64,000 bases of DNA from Nipponacmea schrenckii (Eukaryota; Mollusca; Gastropoda; Lottiidae): contig CM060202.1 of assembly GCA_030562195.1 (NCBI GenBank), positions 23,484,317-23,548,316 on the forward strand. Reading direction: 5' to 3'. Position numbers and translations under genes: made by a program. The notes beneath the pieces are model-generated. The model saw only the letters and a program-made list of their open reading frames with translations, made no database searches and was not told the DNA's origin. Positions 52,980 to 64,000 of the stretch are shown here, in pieces; the stretch's first letter is position 1; each line of letters begins with the position of its first letter.

Positions 52980-55900
52980 TCATTCATTCGTTGACATACA
53001 ACTTTTAACACAAAAATTAACCGAAATATTGTCTACCAGACTTTTAACTTGGACCCGAAGTTCATCAATCGAAAAAAATGTCGAAGAAAGTTTATCACAG
53101 CATTGAAGGAATAGCAAAGTTCGGCAGATTTCAGTTACGGTTCTTGAATGAGTGCTACTGTCGTGGAACGAAGCAGTAGTGTTCAGTTTAGTGCATTTTT
53201 TAAGTCTCTGGGAAAGGGCTTTGGCTGTACTGTCAAAGACTGACACCGATATCGTATCATAATTTTTAAGAGTTTGAGACAAGCACTGAACTACAAGCCG
53301 TACGAAATGAAGTTCGTCTCTATAAGTATTCATCTCTCCTTTATCAAAAAGTCTTTCGTCTTCGAATTCTTCTTCTTCTTCGCCAAGAAGGAGTTGTAAT
53401 AAAGTTTTCAAAACATTTTCTGGCTGTGCGGGATAGTGGATCTCAACCATTTTCCGAAGGAGTAGGTCCAAAGCATGTCCTGGTTGAACCTCTCCAGGTG
53501 AAGAAGCATCAAGTTTGAGATAAACTTTAGACGCTACTTCCTTCACATCCAAATCATCCTCCTGAAGCAGGTCGAAAAGAATTGCCCAAAATTCCAAAGT
53601 CATGTCTTTCAAATTTCCCCTGTGATCTCGCAGCACGGTGTCTGTATTGTCTAAGAGTGATTGGGCCACAGCTAATTGAAGATCTGCATCCTGCTCTGTT
53701 GAAGAATGTTCTTTGAGAACTTTATACCAATGCATCAACAGATGCTCGTTTTCCTGTGCGTTATTATCATGGTATAAATGCTGAACTAATAAGGAGACGA
53801 ATCTTATAATACTACATTTGACTTCGTCTCGTCGTTCTGTTTCAAGCTTCTTCAAACAAGTTTCAAAAATTCCCCTGATTGCGTCGTCCTTGATATTGTT
53901 TGTCACCTTTGGAATAGCTGTCAATACCTCAAAAGTTTTACTTAGGCATTCAAAATGCCACTCATTATGAAGTGCAAGTTGTAAGAGTTCGTTAAGGATT
54001 TGGTCATCGTCTTGCACTTTTTCGATGTCCACGAGCAACTGATTCAAGACTGACAAGCGTACTTCGTAGCAATCCGAACGCATCAGGCCTAGGGTAATTT
54101 CGGTTTTCTTTTTGTGATATTTCAATACCAGTTTCGCCAAAACAGCTTGGCAATTCGCACCCCCTGGTAAATGTGTTATAGGACGAGACGCTGCAGCCTT
54201 CAAATGCTCAACATATTTTGGATAAAGTAAAGATACTTTTCCCGCTTCCGGTATGAGTGAAAATGTTCGGTCGCACACTTCAAAGGCAACTTCAAAGACC
54301 ATTGGGCATTGGTTGCTATCAGAAAAAAGCCAAGTGACTTCTTCTAGGACTGGGGAAACGTGGGCCAAGACGGAGGCTTTGATGGACAGGCTGAGCTCCT
54401 GAGCTGCATCCAGCAGAAATCGAATCTGTGTCAAAACACCATGGATACAGCTGTAGATTTTTGGATCATCTGCTCTTGGAATAAATTGAATCAATTCTAA
54501 AATCACACTCGCCAATCTGTCTTTTTCTACCAAGGGTTGGATTGCTCTCGCCGCCATTACACGAGTCTTGTACACTGGACTAGAAGAGCACTTAATGACT
54601 AGAGGGACAAAGGCCGCCAAGTTCAAATTTGTGTCTGTTCCTTCCATTGCCGATGGGTAGAGTCTGCCAAGAACCATCAACACCGGATACAAACTAGGAT
54701 GAAGATGGATGCCGTCCACAGATGATAAGTTTTCAGTTGCAGATCTGAATTCACTCAACAAAAAGTCGTAGAGTTTTGGGAACTTCTGGAAGAAAGCTCG
54801 ACCCGTGAGACAGTTCTTTCGGGACAAATCCGAGTCATCTTTGGATATTTTGACGCCAAATATTCTTGTTATCAGAGAGCTCAATAACAATGTAGATGAA
54901 TTTCGAACCGACCAAAATTTCGATTTGAATCCCAAAATGGCAGCAATGAGACCATCCGATATATAAGGTGATACAAAATCACCAAGCTTGTTATCTTTAA
55001 ATAGAACTTTTAGTATGTTCAAAGCATGAACTCGAGGCGGATTGTTAGTCGTGCATGGAGAGGATTCGTTCATTGACAGTTTCAGTAAGATCGTCATCGC
55101 CTTTTGAAATGACTTGTGTTCGTTAACTTCCGGTTCAGTTCCAAGCAATGCCTGTACATAAAATGGAATACCAGCACTTCGTCTCGTGGAGCATAATCCA
55201 GTTGTGCCATCATCTTGGGCAATATCTTCTAAGAGCTTATCCAACCAAACTAAAGGCAGCCGATTGAGCTTGTCTAAAGGGCTCTTCCACAACCTTTCGG
55301 TCAACATCACAAATCCAGCATACGCCAGTTCAAAAGCTCCTCGATGTTTGGATTGCAGAAGCTGGGTAATGAAATAGCTTCCAATGTCTTGGATCTGGTC
55401 AAATGACAGAAGCCCTTGCTGATCGTGGACCTCCTCTTCAATGCTAACTTTAAGGCAGATTTCACCAAGCAGAAGAGATACCTCTTTGATGCTTCTCCAA
55501 CAGCAGACTACAAGGTATTCAGGCATCAGTGTAACAGTTTTCTCGCTCTTCTCAGCCTCCAGCATTAACTCTTTGTCTTCATCAGTTTGAGCAATAGCAT
55601 CAAAGTTCAGACCAGGACCTCGTATAGCTTCAGCAGGGACATTGCCCTCTGGAGATGAATCCTGAACTACTGGTGATACGATTTCCGCCACTTCAAGGCA
55701 AACTTTAACTAAATTTTTGAAATATTCTTTCCAAGATGAGCTGCTGCTGCAGGACTTGAGGTTGAAGTCACCTAAAATGTATCTAATGCAGTGGATTGTT
55801 GGGTAGATCGGTCGATTTGCTGCAGCTAGAACAAGACCTTTTTTTGCAAATTCTGTCTGATCTTGTAGCGAGAGCAAAAGAAGCGAAGAAAACTGAAGAT

Positions 55901-58467
55901 AGTTGGAATGAGGTTCTGAAGAGTCTATCCCATTCATGGTCTCATTTTGCAAAACTTTCAAATCCATTGTGTACCCCTTCATTATATTCTGTGATACCAC
56001 CAATTTGAAGCAAACATCTAGCTAAATAAGCCGATGCTGTACTATCCTGTGGTCTTGTGCTAACAGACAACTTAACACAAGTATCAAACAGTTCTTTAAG
56101 TTGTGGTAGATCAATTACTGAGGAATCGCTGAACTTTACATATGTGGTGAATATCTTCAAAGCTTCGATCTTGTTCTCCTCAAAGGTGTCAGCAATACAT
56201 TCTAGAAGCGTCACTAGATGGGAGTGATTAAATTCAGCAAAGAAATTAAATGTATGGTCACTGCTTGGTGGATACAAGACATCCATCAGAGTCCTAAGCA
56301 ATTTCAAGCAAGATGTTCTCATAGCAAACGCTGCTCCTGGATGAAGACATTGAAAAAGACAGCTCTGAAGCCAATGAAGAAAGTTCTTGTATTTCAAAAG
56401 CTCTTTCTGGAGCTGGTCCTTCTCTTCAACTTTTCTCGACTTCTCCATTTGTCTGATCAATGAATTTTGACTGTCATTGATCCGATTAAAAAACTTTTTG
56501 GAATAAGCTGTCATATGTTGTCTAAAAGAGGGAGCTTGATTGTTCAAATTATTTGGAATAAAAAGTCGAACAAGTTCAAACTCCAAGGATTTGATTGGTT
56601 TGGACGTCTTTTTGTTTTCACACATTAAAGAGTAAGCATCAAGTCGAATCTGTTCATCCAAGGAACACAAGGCATATTTTAAAACGTCCATATGGACAAC
56701 ACCACACCACATGGTCTCATCGCTTTTCTGATCGTCCAGAAGACCAAGAGAACGTCCACGACGTAAGCACATGATCAATGCCCCTAAAGTACCCTGGGAT
56801 TGAGAGTCACGGGTTGATAAGTATTCTATCATATATTGAAGTATATCATTGCTGAACGACATCAGTTTTGGGAGAAGATATTGAAGTATATGATTCTTGG
56901 TGCTCTTACAATCTAAACAAAGTCCCTCAATCACTGGATTCACCCAAATTTTATACCACTCTGAAGATTTTTCAGGTATTAGTTCTAATTTATGGCTTGT
57001 GTAAAGTTTTTCGTAAAATTCACTGCAGTAGCATGCCAGAGTGTGATCTGCTAATTGATGTATGACATAACTTGTTAAGTTTGGGCAGTGTTGAAGAAGT
57101 CGTGAAGCACCTAAATTCCCTACAAGACAAGTTAAAGGAGCATATTTTCCTCTCTTGCACCAAGGTATATCCAGAACTTCTTTGATCAATTTTGAAATCC
57201 AAAGATCTTTCTTTATGTCACTACCCTTAGAAAGGAATAAATGAATCTTCAATATTTGGTCGAAAGCAATTCGAGCATTTTGTCTAACAGCGTCCAAAGA
57301 GTCATCAACAGAATTCCAAATGTAGTCCAAAATATTTTGAATGATTTCACTTCCACCAAGAAATCGAACTTGAAGACCTTTTGGAAGCTTTGAATCTTTG
57401 GACAGAATCAAAGCCTTCTCCGTCCACAAACTAATCAGTTTAGAGAGAATAACTTTACTGGCTGGATTGCTTACTAAATGAACCAGCTGTAGAATCTCTG
57501 GTAAAAACAGCTCTGTTATTACAAACCCATCTGATCCATATTCATATATCAAGTCATTTGAGTTCAGCATTGACAAAGATCCAAACAGAAAACACAAATA
57601 ACTTGGAGTTGACAGTTTGGATTGCTTGACACATTCTAAAGCAGTTTTTAACCACATAGGAACCAACTCAGGAATGCTTTTGTTTTTCAGTATTGACACA
57701 AACAACAATCCTATATTCTCTTTGCAGCAAAGGCGAGAAATTAAAGTCAATGTTATGGCTGCATTACAACGACATTCCATTAAAATATCCTCCATTTTTA
57801 ACAAAATTTTCACTTTTGTAACGACTAATTTTAACAAAACTCCTTCGATATCTTCAGAATTGGATGAAAGTTTTTCTTGAAGGGAGTTGTAACATTTCTG
57901 AATCATTCTGTTGACTAGCTGCTCTGTAACAAGACAATGATGCATGGACAAATTCAATTGGACTGGAGACGTAGCTGATTCCGTTTTGGTTAAAAAATGT
58001 TGATGGGCATCAGCTAAATAGTTTGTGTATGGTACGACAGTGGCAGTAACACAGGTTTCACCGAAAGGGAAATTTTCTAATAAATTTGCTAAAATATCCA
58101 CATTTTGTCTTATCTTACTACTAGGTATGTCATCACCAGTTGTTGAAGATGTTTTGGATAAGATGCATCCTTGAAAAATCACAGACAAAAAGTTTTTAGA
58201 ATCACTATTCAGGTTATTGAAAAAACTGGCAATGAGTCTTCTAACAGAACCCTTTGTGTCCATTGTTTTGGTGAAATATAACTCGGTCAAACATTGAAGT
58301 ACGATTTTACAAGTTTTCAAATCTTCTTTACATTTGATTTCTAGGATGACCTCCCTTGTTTTATGAAGGTATTCTTTATGATCTTCTACTAGAAACAACT
58401 GACTGAGTTTACCATATGTCTGATCATTTGCCGACTTTTCTTCACATTTTTTAATCAAATCCTCCAT
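52980..58467 (-). CDS. THADA: THADA, single coding exon with one frameshift
   Basis: The reading frame runs from ATG at 58467 to a stop at 55942. A second frame, shifted by one base and open from 56003, runs to the stop at 52980, giving about 1828 residues together (human THADA 1953). Similarity is family-wide: HILQYLLPKLMSF and GTLGALIMCLRRGRSLG in the N-terminal half, VVCCWRSIKEVSLLLGE, RGAFELAYAGFVMLTE, then the DUF2428 core (TRRSAGIPFYVQALL and RNSSTLLLSSLITRIFGV at about residues 1090-1205). THADA is an armadillo/HEAT-type scaffold (yeast Trm732) needed for 2'-O-methylation of tRNA position 32. No intron interrupts the coding part, unlike vertebrate THADA. An acceptor-like TTTTCTTTTTCAG ends six bases before the ATG, so a 5' untranslated intron is likely. 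The frames can be reconciled near a four-base homopolymer at 55974-55977. Sequencing error, polymorphism or a recently broken copy are all possible. Confidence 0.92.
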
Positions 58468-58476
58468 CTTTGCCTG

Positions 58477-59397
58477 AAAAAGAAAAAAAATAAAGGTTGA
58501 ATTTTACATATATTCCGTACTGAGATTCAAATTGTTACATCTGAAATAAAACTGGAAAACTAATGTCATATAAACTAATCATTACAGAAATCACAGATAG
58601 CTTAGATAAAAAAATGGTGAAAAAAGCTGAAACTGTAAGTTTGTGTATTAAGTCCGATTTGAATCATGTTGCATTGAAGCCCAACAGTAACATGTCCAAC
58701 ATTCATTCTCTACTTCATCCCAGCATCAACAACATCGATTTCTATGGCTTAAACATGGAGAGCTGGTTTCCGCGACTCACAAAACAAATGACAAGTTTAA
58801 CAATAGTAAATATAGTAAACAATTTGTATTATTGGATACTTTTCCATCCATTATAGGATGTAGGTTTACTAAGATACATATTTAGTAAATATAATTTATG
58901 TAGTGTAGTCGGAAAGGCCTTCTAATTACATCCCCCTAACCTGACTTACCGTTATGTCGTTATGTCGTTAAAATTTCGGAATAACCTTTAATTTTATCTC
59001 TCATAAAAAGTTGAGCGTTTAATTATTAAGATTTCATTAACTGGTGTTGATGTTTAGTAAAATTTGTTTATCATGTACCGTTAACCACGTGTCACAACCG
59101 GTTTCGGTTTATAGGAATGCCTAATGTTAGGATCTAGATAATGAATTTTCTATTTCCAATTTCATCTTGATTTTATCTTTATCTATGCAAAATCTATACC
59201 AAAGAGATGCAAAACAACGTTTCGTAGATTCTTTATATGCTAACTGTACTTGTTAAAATCGCGAAAATAAACTCCTTGAATTGTGGAATTACATAATCAA
59301 TTTTAGTCGCTACCAAAATAAAAGTCATTCCTAAACCAGTTTGATTATTCTAATAACAGTAGCCAATAAAATTTCCTCATCAGTGATAAAAACAGCA
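58477..59397. promoter_or_regulatory. Head-to-head spacer of THADA and MRPS5
   Basis: About 0.93 kb separates the two divergent start codons, so promoters are probably close or shared. A CCAAT box lies in AGCCAATAAAA at about 59361, 37 bases before the proposed MRPS5 ATG. The THADA 5' untranslated exon should lie here but could not be placed. A 97-codon plus-strand frame at 58563-58856 has no similarity I recognise. Confidence 0.45.
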
Positions 59398-62300
59398 ATG
59401 GCTGTCTCATGCCTGTTGAAATTTGGGAAAAATGTTTTAAAGCCTTGTAACCTCTCCAAAGGTCTTTAAAATTTTATAACCCTTGTACTTTTTTTGCATC
59501 TTATACATTTACAATACTATTAAATATAATGTAGCATTCACGTCTCCGCAATCTAGATCTACTGCACACAAATTGTTCGAACAAAGTCAAAGCTCGTAGT
59601 TCTACAGAATCAAATGCTGAATCTGCTCTACTTGGCTTTGTCATGAACCCCGTTCCTACACCCGCGCCATAATATTCAACACAGTTAAAGAGTTGCCTAT
59701 GACTGCTCAATTGTCTTTACTCTGCCTCTATATTACCTTATCTTTTGATTCACAGAAGCGCCATGACTGTGCCTGTTGTCCGTGATAAACTTTTTTTGTC
59801 AATTAAGAAGCTTACTCACCACTCAAGTCAGGCATATTGGTAGAGTCTAATGAACTTCGTTGGTTAACGCATACTTGTTGATGCTATTTCTGCCCCCCCC
59901 CCCTGAAGTCCTACTATAACAGTCATAGGCATTGGGAGAATAACCCTTTTAAATCTGTCAATACCCATGACTGGTACTGGTACATTAGGGAGTGAGAATA
60001 GGGGATACTTGCAGGAAAAGAAGGGCAAAAGCCCACAAATTATAAGAAAAACTTCTGAGTATGTTCACATGTTCCCTATTCCAAGCTGCAGATGCAGTTT
60101 ACGAGTGAAATACCAGTACTCGAAATAGCCAAATAGTATTTTTATCGCATATTTATTTGTAATTTTCCATTTTTAGAAGGACTTTTTTCCACAAGACAAT
60201 ATCTGCCAGTGACATATCAAAGTGAAGTTCAGTATTCAGTCTGGAGAAATGGAGACAGCTTCTTGAAGACATGTACATCAAGTCAAGTTATTGTCACGCG
60301 AAATTCTGGATTTTATAACAAGAGTAAGCATTGAAGATATATACCAGTATTTTAATCATTAGAATACATAAGTAGCTATTTCTTGTACAGTTAATAGGAA
60401 TAACTCATTGACATTAATCTCGAACAGCTCATTTTTTCAAATTTTGTAAATAGTAGCAAATTATTAAGCCTTTTATATTCTTCAAAGTTTTCCTTAGTTG
60501 ATTGAGCGGCTCAAAATTCAAATATAGCTGGAGTAACACTTTTGGTTGTAGTGATGTAGCCATGTCAGCAGTTTCTTTATTGAAACCACTTGACAGTTTA
60601 TTCAAGCCAAGTCAATTCAGTTTTTTAAATTAACGGTATCACATCGCAGTTTGTTTTTGTCGCCCGGGATCAAAAATCAAATGCAACCATCTTGCAGATT
60701 CTCATAAATATGCAGACATTTCTGACAGTTCAGAGATTATTTATCAAGTCTGCTTTGTTTTACAGATAACAAAAAGCCTAGATATAAAAGTATTAAATAA
60801 ATAGTTTACATGCAGACCTCAGTACGGTAGAGACAATATCTTAGAATAAAAGCACTAAAACTTAAGGTGTCTCTGTTTTGTCACCTACATAGGACTTAGC
60901 AAAAAAGTTAGCAAAAATTGTTATACATTTTCACATCTCAGAGACAAACTGCTCCACAAAATTCGAAATTGCTATCTAATTTCGTCCTTTAGAGCGAAAA
61001 AATGTGATGCAAATAAATGAATTAATTCAGACCCTGCATTTAAGATTTAAGAATTATCATTTCAGAGCCAGCAGCAAGAGTGTGGGATGCCTTGACTACT
61101 GTCAGCAATCCTGGTAAGAAACGAGGCAGGGCTCGGCAAGTTCAAGGGATTAGGATGGATTTAAATAGAGGACAGAGACTTGGTGATGGTGTGTATAATC
61201 TTTCATTATAATTTTTTGGGGGGGCAGAATGAAAAACCTATTCAAGGGTACTCAAAATCTTGATGCCCATAGATAAAGTATGACTATTCAGATAGAATAA
61301 TGGAAAATCATTTCATTGAATACTACTCCATGGTTTTATTGTACACAATGTTTCTACAATTTACATTGTCATCATCAGTTAATACAGGATACTACTCCTG
61401 AGTTTTATTATACACAATGTTTCAACAATTTACATTGTCATCATCAGTTTATATAGTATACTACTCCATGGTTTTATTGTACACAATGTTTCTACAATTT
61501 ACATTGACATCATCAGTTAATACAGGATACTACTCCTGAGTTTTATTATACACAATGTTTCTACAATTTACATTGTCATCATCAGTTTATATAGTATACT
61601 ACTCAATGGTTTTATTGTACACAATGTTTCTACAATTTACATTGTCATCATCAGTTTATATAGTATACTACTCCATGGTTTTATTGTACACAATGTTTCT
61701 ACAATTTACATTGTCATCATCAGTTTATATGGTATACTACTCCTTGGTTTTATTATACACAATGTTTCAACAATTTACATTGTCATCATCAGTTTATATA
61801 GTATACTACTCCATGGTTTTATTGTACACAATGTTTCTACAATTTACATTGACATCATCAGTTAATACAGGATACTACTCCTGAGTTTTATTATACACAA
61901 TGTTTCAACAATTTACATTGTCATCATCAGTTTATATAGTATACTACTCAATGGTTTTTTTGTACACAATGTTTCAACAATTTACATTGTCATCATCAGT
62001 TTATATAGTATACTACTCCATGGTTTTATTGTACACAATGTTTCTACAATTTACATTGTCATCATCAGTTTATATAGTATACAACTCCTGAGTTTTACTG
62101 TACACAATGTTTCAACAATTTACATTGTCATTATCAGTTTATATGGTATACTACCCCTGAGTGTTATTGTACACAACGTTTCAACAATTTACATTGTCAT
62201 TATCAGTTTATATGGTATACTACCCCTGAGTGTTATTGTACACAACGTTTCAACAATTTACATTGAAATCATCAGTTTATATAGAATACAACTCCTGAGT

Positions 62301-63751
62301 TTTATTGTACACAATGTTTCAACAATTTACATTGAAATCATCAGTTTATATGGTATACTACTCCTGAGTTTTATTGTACACAATGTTTCAACAATTTACA
62401 TTGAAATCATCAGTTTATAATGATAAGGTATTAGTTTAAATGCCATCATTGCTAATTTATAGGATTAAGGAATACATACTGTGGATTATCCAGGAAAGAT
62501 CAGTGTCAGGGGGTTTGTCTAAGGACCAGCTGGTAGAAAGGATCTTTAATTGTGAACCTTAGTTGTTATCCTTGTAAAATATAGTTCTTTCTTTCTTTCT
62601 TACTGCACAGTCCTTATTACACATTTGATTATCCACTTTTATTTTAGGAAAAATAAGGATGGAATGGCCTGGCCTGAATGTAGGCACATCAATGATGAAA
62701 AATAGAATATATATTAAGAGATTGGAGGATGACCCACATAGGCAGGCTAAACTAGAGGAGGCTCGGAAGATCAAAAAAAGGGCTTCTAGAAAAGTGCCAG
62801 CATTACAAAGAGGATGGTCTGGGAGAACCCTTCCAGGAACCAGCATTGGACCACCTGACCCCATTAATGACTGTGAGTAGAATTATAATAACGAAGGTTC
62901 ACAAATGGATCATTATTCGTGAAATCTTATATAAAGAAAAAAATCCAGATCTGAAGACATGCAATGAATGTGATTGGATAATAAAACAAAATTTAAAATC
63001 AATCCTAGTGATTGACCAATCAGATGAAAAACTTTTTAGTTTTGTTATGGGGAATAAACTCTCAGGTTTTTTCGCGCTTTATTAGTGTTTAATATGGAAA
63101 GTTTCCCAGATGATCAGCCACGAATCCATTTTTTTCGTTTATCTTTTAATAACTTTTACTTTTAGTTGATTGTCTACAGACAGATAATAGCATTTCATTT
63201 CACGGAAGCGTCCCTGAACAAATTTCACTATTTCACTTATACATAATCATTAAAATGTTGTTTCTATTGTTTATTGACAGATCACTTTGAAGGATTTGAT
63301 TCTCGAGTTATAGAGGTAAAATTTTCTGTTTTTTTTTCTTCTATATAACAATATGTTTACTTCCTGTATGGTTTTCATCATCAGGCAAACAAGCATTTTT
63401 TATCTGAAATTGAGCGACCAATCGGGCCAAACTATTAATGTTGAACAGTACTACTGTGTGAATCTGCTGGAGTCCTTGTTTTGTCAGAAGAGTAGGATGT
63501 AAAATTCCATTCTCTCTATTTTTGTCTTGTCATCTATAATGTTACTAGGTCTTCTGTGGCAGACGGTATTCTCGTCTTACTTACGGTTGTATTACTAAAT
63601 CCACTCAATATGTTACTAAGTTAATTTACGGAAAGGTTTACTTTAATTTGGTGATTTCAGCTGAAAAGGGTAGCGAATGTAACAGCTAATTTAGGCAAGG
63701 TTTTTACAACAAGTGCTTTTGTTGCTACTGGTAACGGTAATGGATTGGCAG
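59398..63751 (+). CDS. MRPS5: MRPS5, mitochondrial small-subunit ribosomal protein uS5m (5' part)
   Basis: Exons 60177-60323, 61066-61188, 62648-62872, 63281-63315 and 63661-63751 join in phase, and the gene runs off the window. Diagnostic stretches are DLNRGQRLGDG, MEWPGLNVGTSMMKN, QRGWSGRTLPGTSIGPPDP and VATGNGNGLAG, matching animal MRPS5 up to the start of the S5 RNA-binding fold; human MRPS5 has 430 residues and about 228 are present here. A proposed first exon 59398-59461 starts with a good ATG context and encodes MAVSCLLKFGKNVLKPCNLS, a plausible mitochondrial presequence. It ends in the right phase, but its donor GTCTTT is weak, so that exon is less certain than the rest. The protein belongs to the mitoribosomal decoding region. 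A 69-bp satellite array and a SINE lie in the intron 61189-62647. Confidence 0.88.
61318..62417 (-). repeat. 69-bp satellite array, inverted, about 16 copies
   Basis: Same unit as 25768-27975 but on the other strand: TTTATATAGTATACTACTCC, then TGAG or ATGG, TTTTATTGTACACAATGTTT and CTACAATTTACATTGTCATC. Neighbouring groups of copies repeat as blocks (for example the GTTAATACAGGATACTACTC variant at about 61376, 61515 and 61860), pointing to recent block duplication. It lies inside an MRPS5 intron; plus-strand open frames here are by-products of the 69-bp period. Confidence 0.92.
62465..62603 (+). mobile_element. SINE 3' end with TTTC tail
   Basis: Shares GGAAAGATCA, GTAGAAAGGATC, TTATCCTTGTAAAATATAG and a (TTTC)n tail with the copies at 22780-22963 and 38150-38420. 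It is 5'-truncated and lies 45 bases before the MRPS5 exon at 62648. Confidence 0.65.
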
Positions 63752-64000
63752 GTGAGTAAATTGTTATCAATTATTTCGTTGAACACGTTTTTTCCATCCT
63801 TCTAGTACTTTTTCAAACTAAACTTCAGATAAATAATAGAAGGACAGAAAAAATGTGATCACAAAGTACTGAAGTGATTCTGAAGAAAACATTTAGCTGA
63901 AATGTCACGACAGGACAAAAGTAGATATTTTTAATTTGTTTTACCCCGTTAAGGGAATTTGTGATATAATTTGAATTATTTCTGGATCTATTTATGCAAT

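Overview
The window is animal nuclear DNA, AT-rich, with intron-split genes, GT-AG splice sites, SINE-like and DNA-transposon repeats and many tandem arrays. The gene set and the ARM-TIR-SAM protein fit a lophotrochozoan, most likely a mollusc. The species cannot be read from the sequence, so this is an inference. No bacterial operons, CRISPR arrays, rRNAs or convincing tRNAs were seen. Exon models were built by hand from splice sites and reading-frame continuity.  Layout: (1) 2499-9151, minus strand: a nine-exon gene for a predicted 631-residue protein with armadillo-like N-terminal helices, a TIR domain and a C-terminal SAM-like domain. (2) 9152-22780: a gene-poor stretch with foldback elements, tandem duplications, a 40-bp array and transposon-like pieces. 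(3) 23185-39555, plus strand: a two-pore-domain potassium channel (TWIK-like) with two alternative first coding exons 13.4 kb apart. Its long first intron holds 22/16-bp, 69-bp, 54-bp and 28-bp arrays, a complete 1.1-kb non-autonomous hAT element and about 0.9 kb of homopolymer-rich sequence that looks like failed consensus. (4) 41476-46315: a 33-bp satellite of roughly 145 copies. (5) 48028-52382, minus: MNAT1 (MAT1), complete in eight exons. (6) 52980-58467, minus: THADA, whose coding region is one uninterrupted exon apart from one frameshift near 55974-55977. (7) 59398-63751 and beyond, plus: the 5' part of MRPS5, head-to-head with THADA. The 69-bp satellite of region 3 reappears in reverse orientation in an MRPS5 intron.  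The genes do not form an obvious pathway. MNAT1 belongs to the CDK-activating kinase/TFIIH, THADA supports tRNA 2'-O-methylation, MRPS5 is part of the mitochondrial small ribosomal subunit, the channel sets membrane potential, and the TIR protein is probably an innate-immune or NAD-handling factor. Tandem arrays cover about 13 kb (about a fifth) of the window and lie mainly in introns and in the gap between the channel gene and MNAT1. The observations most worth checking are the ARM-TIR-SAM gene, the duplicated first exon of the channel, the single-exon frameshifted THADA, two transposons with exact target-site duplications, and the hammerhead-like foldback and 69-bp repeats.
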